In this document: in pieces, positions 1-7,363 of the stretch
Numbering within the stretch: the stretch's first letter is position 1
Layout of the letters: each line of letters begins with the position of its first letter
From: JABFRJ01 sp031409695
GTDB taxonomy: Bacteria; Pseudomonadota; Alphaproteobacteria; Rhizobiales; Hyphomicrobiaceae
Direction of reading: 5' to 3'
DNA: 34,871 bases
Assembly: GCA_031409695.1 (NCBI GenBank)
Contig: JANNXS010000018.1
Coordinates: 1-34,871, forward strand
The notes under the pieces: generated by a model
What the model saw: the letters and a program-made list of their open reading frames with translations, nothing else
Told to the model about the DNA's origin: nothing
Database searches by the model: none
Position numbers and translations under genes: made by a program

Positions 1-120
1 GTCGCCATCAACAAGGATGGCGAAGCGCCGATTTTCTCGGTAGCCGACTACGGTTTGGTCGCCGATCTGTTTCAAGCCTTGCCCGAATTTGAAGCCGAAC
101 TGAAAAAGGCCGGCCATTAA
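1..120 (+). CDS. etfA: Electron transfer flavoprotein alpha subunit, C-terminal end (partial)
   Basis: Only the last 39 codons are in the window, open at the left edge and ending in TAA. The peptide runs from VAINKDGEAPIF through ADYGLVADLFQALPEFEAEL, which matches the usual C-terminus of EtfA; there the I-N-x-D-xx-APIF segment belongs to the FAD-binding domain. EtfA with EtfB carries electrons from acyl-CoA dehydrogenases to the ETF-quinone oxidoreductase in the cytoplasm. A 3-hydroxyacyl-CoA dehydrogenase follows 59 bp downstream on the same strand, a gene order that is common in Rhizobiales and fits shared beta-oxidation or butyrate metabolism. The assignment rests on a short stretch but the motif is distinctive. 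Confidence 0.88.
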   Translation, partial: VAINKDGEAPIFSVADYGLVADLFQALPEFEAELKKAGH

Positions 121-179
121 GTGGCAACGCGCCGCCCGTTCTCGCCGGGCGGTTGCCAGGTTCTCGAAGGAATACTGTG

Positions 180-1109
180 ATGGAAGTTGCCGTGAAATCC
201 GCCGTCAAGTCCAAGGTGCAGGCTCAGCCGCACGCGACCGTCAAGCAGGTCGGCGTCATCGGCGCCGGACAGATGGGTAATGGCATCGCCCACGTTGTCG
301 CCGTCGCCGGTTATGATGTCGCCGTCAACGATCTCAAGCGTGAGGCTTTCGACAAGGCCTACGGTATCATTGAAAAAAACCTGACACGTCAGGTCTCGCG
401 CGGCATCATCAAGGACGAGGTGATGCGCGTGGCCATGAAGCGCATCACGTTTGCTGAGAATTTCGCGGCCTTAAGCGATTGCGATATCGTCATCGAAGCT
501 GCAACCGAAGATGAAAGCATCAAGAAAAAGATTTTTGCTGAGCTTTGTCCAAAGCTCAAGAAAAGCACGATCGTCGCCTCCAACACCTCGTCGATCTCGA
601 TCACGCGCTTAGCCGCTTCTACGGATCGTCCGGAAAACTTCATCGGCATCCACTTTATGAACCCTGTGCCAGTGATGCAGCTGGTCGAGCTGATCCGCGG
701 CATCGCGACAGAAGAAACAACCTTTTCAAAGTGCAAGGAGTTCGTGGCCTCGCTCGGCAAAACGATCGCTGTCGCCGAGGATTTCCCGGCCTTTATCGTC
801 AACCGCATATTGCTGCCGATGATCAACGAAGCCGTGTACACTCTCTATGAGGGTGTCGGAACCGTCGAGAGCATCGATAAGGCCTTGAAGCTCGGTGCGA
901 ACCATCCAATGGGGCCGTTGGAACTGGCCGACTTCATCGGCCTTGATACCTGTCTTAGCGTTATGCAGGTGCTCTATGAAGGTCTCGCCGATAGCAAGTA
1001 TCGCCCCTGCCCGCTGCTCGTGAAATATGTTGAGGCGGGCTGGCTCGGTCGCAAAACACAGCGTGGGTTCTACGATTATCGCGGCGAAAAGCCCGTGCCG
1101 ACGCGCTGA
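180..1109 (+). CDS. hbdA: 3-hydroxybutyryl-CoA dehydrogenase
   Basis: 309 aa, cytoplasmic. It oxidises (S)-3-hydroxybutyryl-CoA to acetoacetyl-CoA with NAD(P), or runs in reverse. The N-terminal Rossmann motif VGVIGAGQMGNGIA lies at about residues 24-37. The catalytic segment GIHFMNPVP carries H158, followed by E170 in the LVELIRG stretch, the His-Glu pair of the 3-hydroxyacyl-CoA dehydrogenase family. The C-terminal domain has the usual N-H-P-M-G-P-L-E-L-A-D motif and ends near residue 300 with KTQRGFYDY. The reading frame is open back to a TTG at 153, but the ATG at 180 has an AAGGA ribosome site about 8 bp upstream, so I place the start there. It sits just after etfA and is probably co-transcribed with it. 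Single-domain size (no enoyl-CoA hydratase part) points to an HBD/PaaH-type enzyme, not FadB. Confidence 0.93.
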   Translation: MEVAVKSAVKSKVQAQPHATVKQVGVIGAGQMGNGIAHVVAVAGYDVAVNDLKREAFDKAYGIIEKNLTRQVSRGIIKDEVMRVAMKRITFAENFAALSDCDIVIEAATEDESIKKKIFAELCPKLKKSTIVASNTSSISITRLAASTDRPENFIGIHFMNPVPVMQLVELIRGIATEETTFSKCKEFVASLGKTIAVAEDFPAFIVNRILLPMINEAVYTLYEGVGTVESIDKALKLGANHPMGPLELADFIGLDTCLSVMQVLYEGLADSKYRPCPLLVKYVEAGWLGRKTQRGFYDYRGEKPVPTR

Positions 1110-1135
1110 GCGACAAACCGCGCTAAGCGACAAAC
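1103..1135 (+). repeat. Short tandem repeat across the hbdA stop codon
   Basis: A 16-bp unit, GCGCTGAGCGACAAAC, recurs at 17-bp spacing (1103-1118 and 1120-1135) with one A/G difference. The first copy contains the TGA stop of the dehydrogenase gene. It looks like a local duplication and I see no clear function. Confidence 0.6.
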
Positions 1136-1237
1136 GTGGTCCGGCTGGCCGGTCGTTGGGTCGCGAACCAAGCCCGTTTGATCTATTTTATCGCCCGCTT
1201 GGATTATCACTGGGTGGTTTAGGCATCAGTGATTGAA

Positions 1238-1267
1238 GCCCCCCCTTGCCAACACGCATCGGGGGGC
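1238..1267. other. G/C-only stem-loop between hbdA and fabF
   Basis: GCCCCCC at 1238-1244 pairs with GGGGGGC at 1261-1267 across a 16-nt loop. On the plus strand no T-run follows, so it is not a canonical intrinsic terminator. It may still slow or stop transcription leaving hbdA. Confidence 0.35.
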
Positions 1268-1343
1268 AAAACATGTTCCACTTGGCGCGGCCGCCGCGGC
1301 GCACTAACGTCTGGCAAAAAAGCCAATCGGGAGGACGTACGAA

Positions 1344-2612
1344 ATGGCAGACTTGCGCCGGGTTGTCATAACGGGATTGGGACTGGTGACGCCGCTTGGC
1401 GTTGGCGTCGACACGACCTGGAAAAATCTCCTTCAGGCAAAAAACGGCGCTCGTCGCATCACCGAGTTTGAAGTTTCAGACATTACGGCGCAGATCGCAT
1501 GCTTCGTGCCACGCGGCGGCGGCAAGGCTGAGGGGCTTTTCAATCCTGACGACTGGATGGAGCCAAAGGAGAGCCGCAAAGTCGATGATTTCATCGTCTA
1601 CGGCATGGCAGCCGCCGAAGAAGCTCTCGCCGATGCGGGCTGGAAAGCCGACACTCGGGACAAGCAGGAGCGTACAGGTGTTCTGGTTGGTTCTGGCATC
1701 GGCGGCCTCAGTGGCATCGCAGACGGTGCGATCCTGCTCAAGGAGAGGGGCCCGCGCCGCTTGAGCCCATTCTTCGTCCCCGGCCGTCTGATCAATCTCG
1801 CCGGCGGGCAGATCTCTATTCGCCATGGCCTCAAGGGCCCGAACCACGCGGTCGTTACCGCCTGCTCGACGGGCGCGCACGCCATCGGCGACGCCGCCCG
1901 CCTGATTGCCTTTGGTGATGCTGATGTCATGGTGGCGGGCGGCGCTGAAAGCCCGATTTGCCGCATCGGCATGGCCGGCTTCGCCGCCTGCCGCGCACTG
2001 GCAACGATTTACAACGACACGCCGCAAAAGGCCTCGCGCCCCTACGACCGTGACCGCGACGGTTTCGTCATGGGAGAGGGCGCTGGCATCGTCGTGTTAG
2101 AAGAGTACGAACACGCCAAAGCGCGCGGTGCTAAAATCTATGCCGAAGTTACGGGCTACGGCCTTTCCGGCGATGCTCACCATATTACGGCGCCCTCTGA
2201 GGACGGTGACGGCGCCTATCGTTGCATGCGCGCCGCCATCAAGCGCGCTGGCATCGATCCGAGCGAGATCGGCTATGTCAATGCCCACGGCACATCGACC
2301 ATGGCCGATACAATTGAACTCGGCGCCGTTGAACGCGTGTTCGGCAACTCAGCCCCTAAACTCGCGATGTCGTCGACCAAATCGGCGATCGGCCATCTGC
2401 TCGGCGCGGCCGGCGCGGTTGAGGCCATCTTCTGCGTCCTCGCCATCCGCGACGGCATCATCCCGCCGACCCTGAACCTCGACAATCCCGACGTCGAAAC
2501 TCTGATCGACCTCGTGCCACACACGGCCAAGACAAAGATCGTCGATGTCGCGCTCTCAAACTCGTTTGGCTTTGGCGGCACAAACGCGAGCGTGATCTTC
2601 AGCCGGGTGTGA
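1344..2612 (+). CDS. fabF: Beta-ketoacyl-ACP synthase II
   Basis: 422 aa, cytoplasmic. It condenses malonyl-ACP with acyl-ACP to lengthen fatty acid chains. The thiolase-fold catalytic triad is visible: C174 in TACSTGAH, H315 in NAHGTST and H351 in SAIGHLLGAAG, with the conserved K346 just before it. The C-terminal NSFGFGGTNAS motif is intact. Length is normal for FabF. The ATG at 1344 has a strong GGGAGGA ribosome site about 8 bp upstream. The usual neighbours of the main alphaproteobacterial fabF (acpP upstream, mltG downstream) are absent here, so this could be a second copy or a relocated one. A FabF-like KS of a specialised pathway cannot be excluded, but the triad and length are those of the housekeeping enzyme. 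Confidence 0.93.
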   Translation: MADLRRVVITGLGLVTPLGVGVDTTWKNLLQAKNGARRITEFEVSDITAQIACFVPRGGGKAEGLFNPDDWMEPKESRKVDDFIVYGMAAAEEALADAGWKADTRDKQERTGVLVGSGIGGLSGIADGAILLKERGPRRLSPFFVPGRLINLAGGQISIRHGLKGPNHAVVTACSTGAHAIGDAARLIAFGDADVMVAGGAESPICRIGMAGFAACRALATIYNDTPQKASRPYDRDRDGFVMGEGAGIVVLEEYEHAKARGAKIYAEVTGYGLSGDAHHITAPSEDGDGAYRCMRAAIKRAGIDPSEIGYVNAHGTSTMADTIELGAVERVFGNSAPKLAMSSTKSAIGHLLGAAGAVEAIFCVLAIRDGIIPPTLNLDNPDVETLIDLVPHTAKTKIVDVALSNSFGFGGTNASVIFSRV

Positions 2613-2679
2613 CCCGTGCATCCAACGCGACCGTCCGGCAGAGGCCGGTACCACGAGAGCCCCGGGAGCAGCCTCGCTT

Positions 2680-3528
2680 ATGAAGTCAGCGGTTCAAAAT
2701 GTTGCGGCAGGTGCGGCCAAACGTGAGCGCGCCACGCGTGAGCGTGTGGGCCCTCAAGTTGCGGGCGTCGACGCAATCGAGGTCAAGGCAACCATCCCTG
2801 AAGCGCACATCGACGGCGCACTCGCGCGCTACAACCTGACCGTCGACAATGACGAGGAGCGCTTCATTTACTTTTTTGATACCCCGCAACTGGATCTGCT
2901 CAAGGCTGGAACAATTATCCGCGCTCGCAGAACCGTTGGGGGCGAGCATGACTGCACCCTAAAATTCCGCCCGGTGGTGCCGAGCGACGTGTCCCCACAT
3001 TGGGGCCAGTTTGAGGGGTTCAAGCTCGAAGCAGACGCCAGCGAGACAGATGTGGTGCGGTCGGCGTCTTTCACCATGCCGGTCGTAAAGGGGCTGATTA
3101 AAAAAATCGTGGCGGGCAAGGCAGATATCGCGGGCCTCGTCACCACAGAGCAAATCAAGTTTCTGACCACAATTGGCAAACAGACGGTCGACTTCAAAGC
3201 ACTGACCGTCTTCGGCCCTCTGGCGTCGCAGCGGTGGCAATTTGAGGCGCCCGCTTGCCCTTGGAAAATCACCGCTGAGCTGTGGCAGCGGGGCGACGGC
3301 AAGCGGCTAATGGAACTCTCGATCAAGTCGCCGGCGGCTCAGGCAGCCGTCGCGATTGCCGGCTTCATGGCGTTTCTGGCTGAGGTCGGGGTGGAGCATG
3401 ACTTGCAACATATGACCAAGACCCGCTGGGCCATGGCCATGCCGACCTTGATCGAGACCGAGGCGAAGGACGCCCCGGCTTCGGCCAAACCCGTGCGGGC
3501 CCAAAAGCGTCGAACCCCACGCGCTTAA
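2680..3528 (+). CDS. CYTH-like domain protein of unknown role
   Basis: 282 aa, predicted cytoplasmic. Residues 31-130 resemble a CYTH (adenylate cyclase/thiamine triphosphatase) tunnel fold: IEVKA at 33-37, then Y-F-F-D-T-P-x-L-D-L-L-x-A-G with two arginines in IIRARR, then C-T-L-K-F-R-P. In classical CYTH enzymes the first strand reads E-x-E-x-K; here the first glutamate is alanine (A32), so catalytic activity on polyphosphate substrates is uncertain. The C-terminal half holds a helical stretch and a basic tail. The ATG at 2680 is the first in the frame but its only purine-rich site (GGGAG) is more than 10 bp away, so the true start may be a little downstream. It follows fabF by 67 bp on the same strand. 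Not a CHAD fusion, since no His-rich helical CHAD motif is seen. Confidence 0.7.
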   Translation: MKSAVQNVAAGAAKRERATRERVGPQVAGVDAIEVKATIPEAHIDGALARYNLTVDNDEERFIYFFDTPQLDLLKAGTIIRARRTVGGEHDCTLKFRPVVPSDVSPHWGQFEGFKLEADASETDVVRSASFTMPVVKGLIKKIVAGKADIAGLVTTEQIKFLTTIGKQTVDFKALTVFGPLASQRWQFEAPACPWKITAELWQRGDGKRLMELSIKSPAAQAAVAIAGFMAFLAEVGVEHDLQHMTKTRWAMAMPTLIETEAKDAPASAKPVRAQKRRTPRA

Positions 3529-3556
3529 GGCCCCGCCTGCTTAGAGCCGCGCCTAC

Positions 3557-3662
3557 CTAGAGCATTTTCCGACGAAGTGGCTTCCCGGTTCGTAGAAGAA
3601 AATGCGACCAAGCATAGACATAGAGCGCTGTTCCGATTCCGTAGGATCGGAACATGCTCTAG
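3557..3662. repeat. Intergenic palindromic element of Rhizobiales type
   Basis: A 106-bp element bounded by perfect 8-bp inverted ends, CTAGAGCA and TGCTCTAG. Inside it the stretch GTTCCGAT-TCCGTAGG-ATCGGAAC forms a second hairpin, and a central block reads GAAAATGCGACCA. From general knowledge, elements with this layout (AGAGCATTTTCC, GAAGAAAA, GCGACCA, TAGAGC, a GGAA/TTCC hairpin, GCTCTAG) are repeated many times between genes in Rhizobiales genomes. It lies between the convergent CYTH-like gene and bdhA, where a non-autonomous mobile palindrome would be tolerated and could end transcription from both sides. Only one copy is in this window. Confidence 0.8.
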
Positions 3663-3715
3663 AACTCGTGCCGTTGCCCTTGGTCCATCACCACGCAGCC
3701 CTGCCCGCTCACGCA

Positions 3716-4495
3716 CTATTGCGCCGTCCATCCGCCATCGATTGAGAAATTGGCGCCGGTGACAGCCAGCGCCGCATCGCTCGCCAGATAGACGGCCATA
3801 GCGCCAATTTCTTCGACGGTCGCGAAGCGGTGCGAGGGCTGGCGTTCCAGAACCTTCTTCTGCGCCTGTTCGACGGTGATGCCTTCGGCCCTGGCGATAT
3901 CAGGCAGCTGCTTTTCAACCAGCGGCGTCCACACAAAGCCCGGCGAAATGGCGTTGCAGGTGATCTTGATCTCGGCGAGTTCGAGGGCAACGGCTTTCGT
4001 CAAACCGGCGAGGCCGTGCTTGGCCGCGACATACGCCGTCTTGTGTGGTGAAGCGGTGAGCGAGTGCGCAGACGCCAGGTTGATAATACGACCCGTACCA
4101 CGCGCTTTCATGCCAGGCACGGCGGCGCGGATGGTATGGAAAGCGGACGAGAGATTGATGGCGATGATCGCGTCCCACTTCTCGATCGGGAACGTTTCGA
4201 CCGGCGACACATGCTGAATGCCGGCATTGTTGACCAGAATATCGATGCCGCCGAAATCGTGTTCGGCCTTGGCGATCATGTCAGCGATCTGGTTGTGGCG
4301 CAGCATATCGGCCGGGTCGAACGCGACCTTCGTGCCATGGCGGCCAACATCGGCGATGGCTTTGGCGTTGTCAGCCGCCGTGCCAAGACCGTTCAAAACG
4401 ATGTTCGCGCCCTGCGCCGCAAGGGCCTGCGCGATGCCAAGTCCGATGCCCGACGTTGAGCCTGTGACGACGGCGGTTCGGCCTTTAAACTGCAT
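3716..4495 (-). CDS. bdhA: D-3-hydroxybutyrate dehydrogenase
   Basis: 259 aa, cytoplasmic short-chain dehydrogenase. It interconverts D-3-hydroxybutyrate and acetoacetate with NAD, a step in polyhydroxybutyrate breakdown. Cofactor motif TGSTSGIGLGIA is at 11-22, NNAG at 89-92, and the catalytic set is N114, S142, Y155 and K159 (ASAHS and YVAAK). The segments NNAGIQHVSPVE and PFK/PHKTAYVAAKHG are characteristic of 3-hydroxybutyrate dehydrogenases among SDRs, which makes the specific call reasonable. The frame is open for 49 codons upstream, but the ATG at 4495 has AGGAG 7 bp before it and begins the fold with MQFKGRTAVVTG. It is convergent with the CYTH-like gene. Confidence 0.92.
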   Translation of the reverse strand: MQFKGRTAVVTGSTSGIGLGIAQALAAQGANIVLNGLGTAADNAKAIADVGRHGTKVAFDPADMLRHNQIADMIAKAEHDFGGIDILVNNAGIQHVSPVETFPIEKWDAIIAINLSSAFHTIRAAVPGMKARGTGRIINLASAHSLTASPHKTAYVAAKHGLAGLTKAVALELAEIKITCNAISPGFVWTPLVEKQLPDIARAEGITVEQAQKKVLERQPSHRFATVEEIGAMAVYLASDAALAVTGANFSIDGGWTAQ

Positions 4496-4808
4496 GGTGG
4501 CGCTCCTGAATGCGTGGCTGCGCGGCTTATGCCGCAGACAACTCGCGATGGCCAGTCGGGCATGGAGAAACGGGCGGGCACGGCGAAACGGGCACGGCGA
4601 AACGGGCAGGGCCTGCGGGCGGGGCGGTCTCATCGACGTCACTGCCCAGGTTGCGTAGCGTGCCTTCTATCACGGCCCGCGCGAAGTCCAAGCATCAACC
4701 CTAGTTGCTTCCACCTTTTCGGAGTCTCCTGTGGTTCAGGCCGATTTCGTTGCGGAACTCTCTTGATCCTGATGGCCTGGTTGGACGGCGATCGGCCCGC
4801 TTCATCGG
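4496..4808. other. Gene-free stretch between bdhA and the M20 hydrolase
   Basis: 313 bp upstream of bdhA and downstream of the hydrolase, both on the minus strand. It holds a short G-rich tandem repeat (4576-4608) and should contain the bdhA promoter. No convincing ORF, terminator or known RNA is seen; open frames here lack ribosome sites and overlap each other. Confidence 0.5.
4576..4608. repeat. 14-bp tandem repeat
   Basis: GGGCACGGCGAAAC occurs twice in direct succession (4576-4589 and 4590-4603), followed by the first five bases of a third unit. A related GGAGAAAC precedes it at about 4564-4571. It lies in the bdhA upstream region. Confidence 0.75.
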
Positions 4809-5960
4809 TCACCCCAGCCGCCGCTCAACCAGCGTTGCAAACATGGCCGCGCCATAGGGAATGCAGTCGTCGTTGAAGTTGTAGGCCGGGTTGTGCAGAT
4901 CCGCGCTCGGGCCGTTGCCGACCTGGATGTAGGCGCCCGGTACCTTCTCCATCATGAAACTGAAATCCTCCGAGCCCATTGCAGGCTCTTTGTTGCGCTC
5001 GACATTGGCTTCTCCGACGATCGACGCTGCCGCGTCGGCGAGGGCGTCAGTCTCGTGCCCTGAATTGATCAGTGGCGCGAAGATCAGGCGATAGTCGACC
5101 TCGGCCGTCGCCCCGAATCCCTGCGCCACACCCGTTGCGATGCGGCGCATATTGGTCTCCATCACCTTCATCACGTCGGTTGAGAAGGCGCGCGCGGTGC
5201 CAGACAGCGTCGCCGTCTGCGGGATGACATTGTAGGCGTCACCGCTGACGATACGGGTGACACTGAGCACCGCCGTATCGATTGGCTTGATGTTGCGCGA
5301 GACGATCGACTGGAGAGCCGTCGTCACGTGAGCTGCGACCAACACCGGATCGATGCCAGCTTCAGGCCGTGCGCCGTGGCTGCCAAGCCCGGTGATCTTG
5401 ATGTCAAAAAAGGCGCCGCCCGCCATGGAGGGACCTTTGCGAATGGCGAACTGGCCAAGCGGCATGTTCGGGCGATTGTGCAGGGCGTAGATTTCATCAC
5501 ATGGGAAACGCTCAAACATCTTGTCGCCGAGCATGGCGAGTGCGCCGCCCATGCCTTCCTCGCCCGGCTGGAAAATGAAGTTCACAGTGCCGTTGAAGGT
5601 CTTCGACTGTGCGAGGTAGCGTGCAGCACCGAGCAGCATGGTGGTGTGGCCGTCGTGCCCACAGGCGTGCATCTTGCCTTGCGTCTTGCTGCGGTACGGC
5701 AGATTCGTCTGCTCCTCCATGGGAAGGCAGTCCATATCGGCGCGAAGCCCGATTCGCTTGCCCTCGTCGCGCTTCAAAACGCCGACAACACCCGTCTTGC
5801 CGACGCCTCGGTGCACCTCGATGCCCCAATTGGCGAGCAGCTTGGCGACTATGTCACCTGTGCGCACCTCCTCCATGCCGATCTCGGGGTGTTCGTGGAA
5901 GTCACGGCGGATGGCTGTCAATTCGTCCTGGTATTCGCGGATGGATTCGATGGTCGACAT
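4809..5960 (-). CDS. M20 family amidohydrolase (hippurate hydrolase-like)
   Basis: 383 aa, cytoplasmic zinc hydrolase. It cleaves an N-acyl amino acid such as hippurate or N-acetyl amino acids. Metal and catalytic motifs of the M20D group are present: RADMDCLPMEE at about 73-83, HACGHDGHT at 98-106 (C100, H102, D103, H105), the QPGEEG pair E134/E135, and GSEDFSFMME near the C-terminus. The lid (dimerisation) domain lies between about 185 and 300. Length is standard. The frame opens at a TTG further up, but the ATG at 5960 starts the family-typical N-terminus; no strong Shine-Dalgarno sequence precedes it, so the start is less sure. Substrate cannot be set from sequence alone; IAA-amino acid hydrolase or aminobenzoyl-glutamate hydrolase are alternatives. 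Confidence 0.88.
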   Translation of the reverse strand: MSTIESIREYQDELTAIRRDFHEHPEIGMEEVRTGDIVAKLLANWGIEVHRGVGKTGVVGVLKRDEGKRIGLRADMDCLPMEEQTNLPYRSKTQGKMHACGHDGHTTMLLGAARYLAQSKTFNGTVNFIFQPGEEGMGGALAMLGDKMFERFPCDEIYALHNRPNMPLGQFAIRKGPSMAGGAFFDIKITGLGSHGARPEAGIDPVLVAAHVTTALQSIVSRNIKPIDTAVLSVTRIVSGDAYNVIPQTATLSGTARAFSTDVMKVMETNMRRIATGVAQGFGATAEVDYRLIFAPLINSGHETDALADAAASIVGEANVERNKEPAMGSEDFSFMMEKVPGAYIQVGNGPSADLHNPAYNFNDDCIPYGAAMFATLVERRLG

Positions 5961-6176
5961 GTGGTGGCCCGATGTTGCAAAGCTAATATCGCGTATCACA
6001 CAGAGGCGGTCGCTATTCGTCAAGTCGGATCGCGGGTTGGCGTCGAAGCGGTCAGCCGGTTCCGCACGCTGGCTTGGGATCAGCGAGCTGAACGCCGAAG
6101 CCGAATGGCGTTTCTTGATCTCCCGTAGAGTGGCAGACGGACGAGGGACCTACTGTTACGAGCCGGAGCCACTTAG

Positions 6177-6785
6177 TCACTCCTCTGCACGTCGAGGCTT
6201 GTTGGACCAAACCCGAAGATCGGCGACAACGTTCATGGTTGCCAAAAATGTCAGTGCGCAAAGGACCACCTTCGAGACAGTCTCCATCGTCCCGTCGATC
6301 AGTAGCGCATGGACTAAAGTGCCAACGACGATGATCATCGCAAGGAACGCATGACCAGTGCGCCACGTCCGTGGTCGCAAGCGGAGCCGCCGACGGAGAA
6401 CTGCCAATAGCGCGGCGGCGAACGTTGCCCACATGGCGATCACACCCCAAGCAGAGAAAGGGGTGGGAGATGCGAAGAGGAGTGCATCGATCACATCAGG
6501 CGGGCTGGTGCTCCAAAGGGCCCCGACATGAATCACCACCGCAACCACCAGCATACCGCCGATCCAGCGATGCGCGCGTCGACGGCCATAATCTGACAGT
6601 CCCGGCAGATATCCGCCAATCAGCAGGGGCTGAACGAGCAAAAGACCCAGTGCAATGATACCCGCAAATCCGGCTGCGATGTACACCGGATGGCGCCATT
6701 GGAGCTGCGGGCTCACTGCTGCGGCAGCGATCGGCACGACAACGGCGACCGCAACTGCTGTCCAAGTCAGGATCAACCGGGCCAA
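6177..6785 (-). CDS. Ferric-reductase-like di-heme membrane protein
   Basis: 202 aa, inner membrane. About six hydrophobic segments are visible (near 5-24, 34-56, 73-92, 110-128, 145-162, 168-186). Two His pairs, H72/H86 and H145/H159, each spaced H-x13-H, sit in two helices. This is the bis-heme b pattern of the ferric reductase/NADPH oxidase transmembrane family (PF01794 type). No FAD or NAD domain follows, so it resembles stand-alone electron carriers such as MsrQ. The start is a TTG: AGGAAG lies 5 bp upstream and no ATG is available before the first helix. It is the last gene of the metal-efflux operon, 45 bp after a Tat-exported intradiol-like protein, which could be its periplasmic partner (inference). 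Confidence 0.72.
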   Translation of the reverse strand: MARLILTWTAVAVAVVVPIAAAAVSPQLQWRHPVYIAAGFAGIIALGLLLVQPLLIGGYLPGLSDYGRRRAHRWIGGMLVVAVVIHVGALWSTSPPDVIDALLFASPTPFSAWGVIAMWATFAAALLAVLRRRLRLRPRTWRTGHAFLAMIIVVGTLVHALLIDGTMETVSKVVLCALTFLATMNVVADLRVWSNKPRRAEE

Positions 6786-6786
6786 T

Positions 6787-6825
6787 CACACTTCCTTTGA
6801 ACTGGGCACACTTCCTGTGAACTGG
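6787..6825 (-). repeat. Duplicated 19-bp ribosome-site segment
   Basis: CACACTTCCTTTGAACTGG (6787-6805) and CACACTTCCTGTGAACTGG (6807-6825) differ at one base and have a 20-bp period. Read on the minus strand each carries AGGAAGTGTG, so the TTG-started gene at 6785 has two stacked Shine-Dalgarno segments; only the second is at working distance. Confidence 0.8.
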
Positions 6826-6830
6826 ACGCG

Positions 6831-7319
6831 TCAGACCGGCTCGAGGACGAAATGGGCCTCTAGGCTAGTGGCCTTGGCGCTCGGCATCACGGGTCGAAGA
6901 AACACGGTTTTGTAGTCACCACTGTCATACGCGAGGTGGCCATGGGGTTGACCGAAGGCAGGAACGATTTGAGGCATCTCAAGGCGGAACACCCCATTCG
7001 CGTCCGTGAGCGTCGCGCCATGGCCCTTCACATTGTCCTCATACCCTTCGGTCGTATGAGCCCAGATCTGGATGCGCTGTCCCGCAAGTGGAGCCCCATC
7101 GCCTGCGCGGCGCACGGTACCCGACATCCAAAAGCCCCCACGGCCGATCCGTTCAACGATCGGGGCGCCCTTGCGATAGTTGTTGGCGCCGCCCGACATC
7201 GAGCGGGTAGGTGCGAGGCCTTGTGCTCGGGCGGATACGAGGAGCCCGGAAACGCTAGTTGCTACCATCGAGCCGCCAGCGGCCAGGAGATAACGGCGAT
7301 TGAGCAAGGCGGTCGTCAT
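6831..7319 (-). CDS. Tat-exported intradiol-dioxygenase-like protein
   Basis: 162 aa, predicted periplasmic. The N-terminus has a twin-arginine signal (NRRYLLAAG at 7-15, hydrophobic stretch to about 30, ARAQG near 30-34). The rest resembles the beta-sandwich of intradiol ring-cleavage dioxygenases: SGTVRRAGDGAPLAGQRIQIW, then GYEDN, then TDANGVFRLEMP, then PHGHL. By hand alignment Y93 and the H126-x-H128 pair match three of the four iron(III) ligands of protocatechuate dioxygenase; the second tyrosine has no counterpart, so normal catechol cleavage is doubtful. The ATG at 7319 has GGGAG 6-7 bp upstream. It lies between the short Tat ORF and the di-heme protein in the efflux operon. A role in periplasmic redox or metal binding is inference. 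Confidence 0.72.
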   Translation of the reverse strand: MTTALLNRRYLLAAGGSMVATSVSGLLVSARAQGLAPTRSMSGGANNYRKGAPIVERIGRGGFWMSGTVRRAGDGAPLAGQRIQIWAHTTEGYEDNVKGHGATLTDANGVFRLEMPQIVPAFGQPHGHLAYDSGDYKTVFLRPVMPSAKATSLEAHFVLEPV

Positions 7320-7363
7320 ATTGACTCCCAAAAGCGATTAACAAGTGTGCGCACACCAATTGA

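Noticed and set aside
1238..1267. Intrinsic terminator after hbdA
   Set aside because: The stem is G/C-only with a 16-nt loop and no T-run on the plus strand, so it is listed only as a stem-loop.
3557..3662. Insertion sequence or attachment site
   Set aside because: No transposase ORF is present and the unit is only 106 bp; it fits a palindromic repeat family better.
5328..6128. 266-codon plus-strand frame opposite the M20 hydrolase
   Set aside because: Antisense to a hydrolase with full metal motifs; no independent support.
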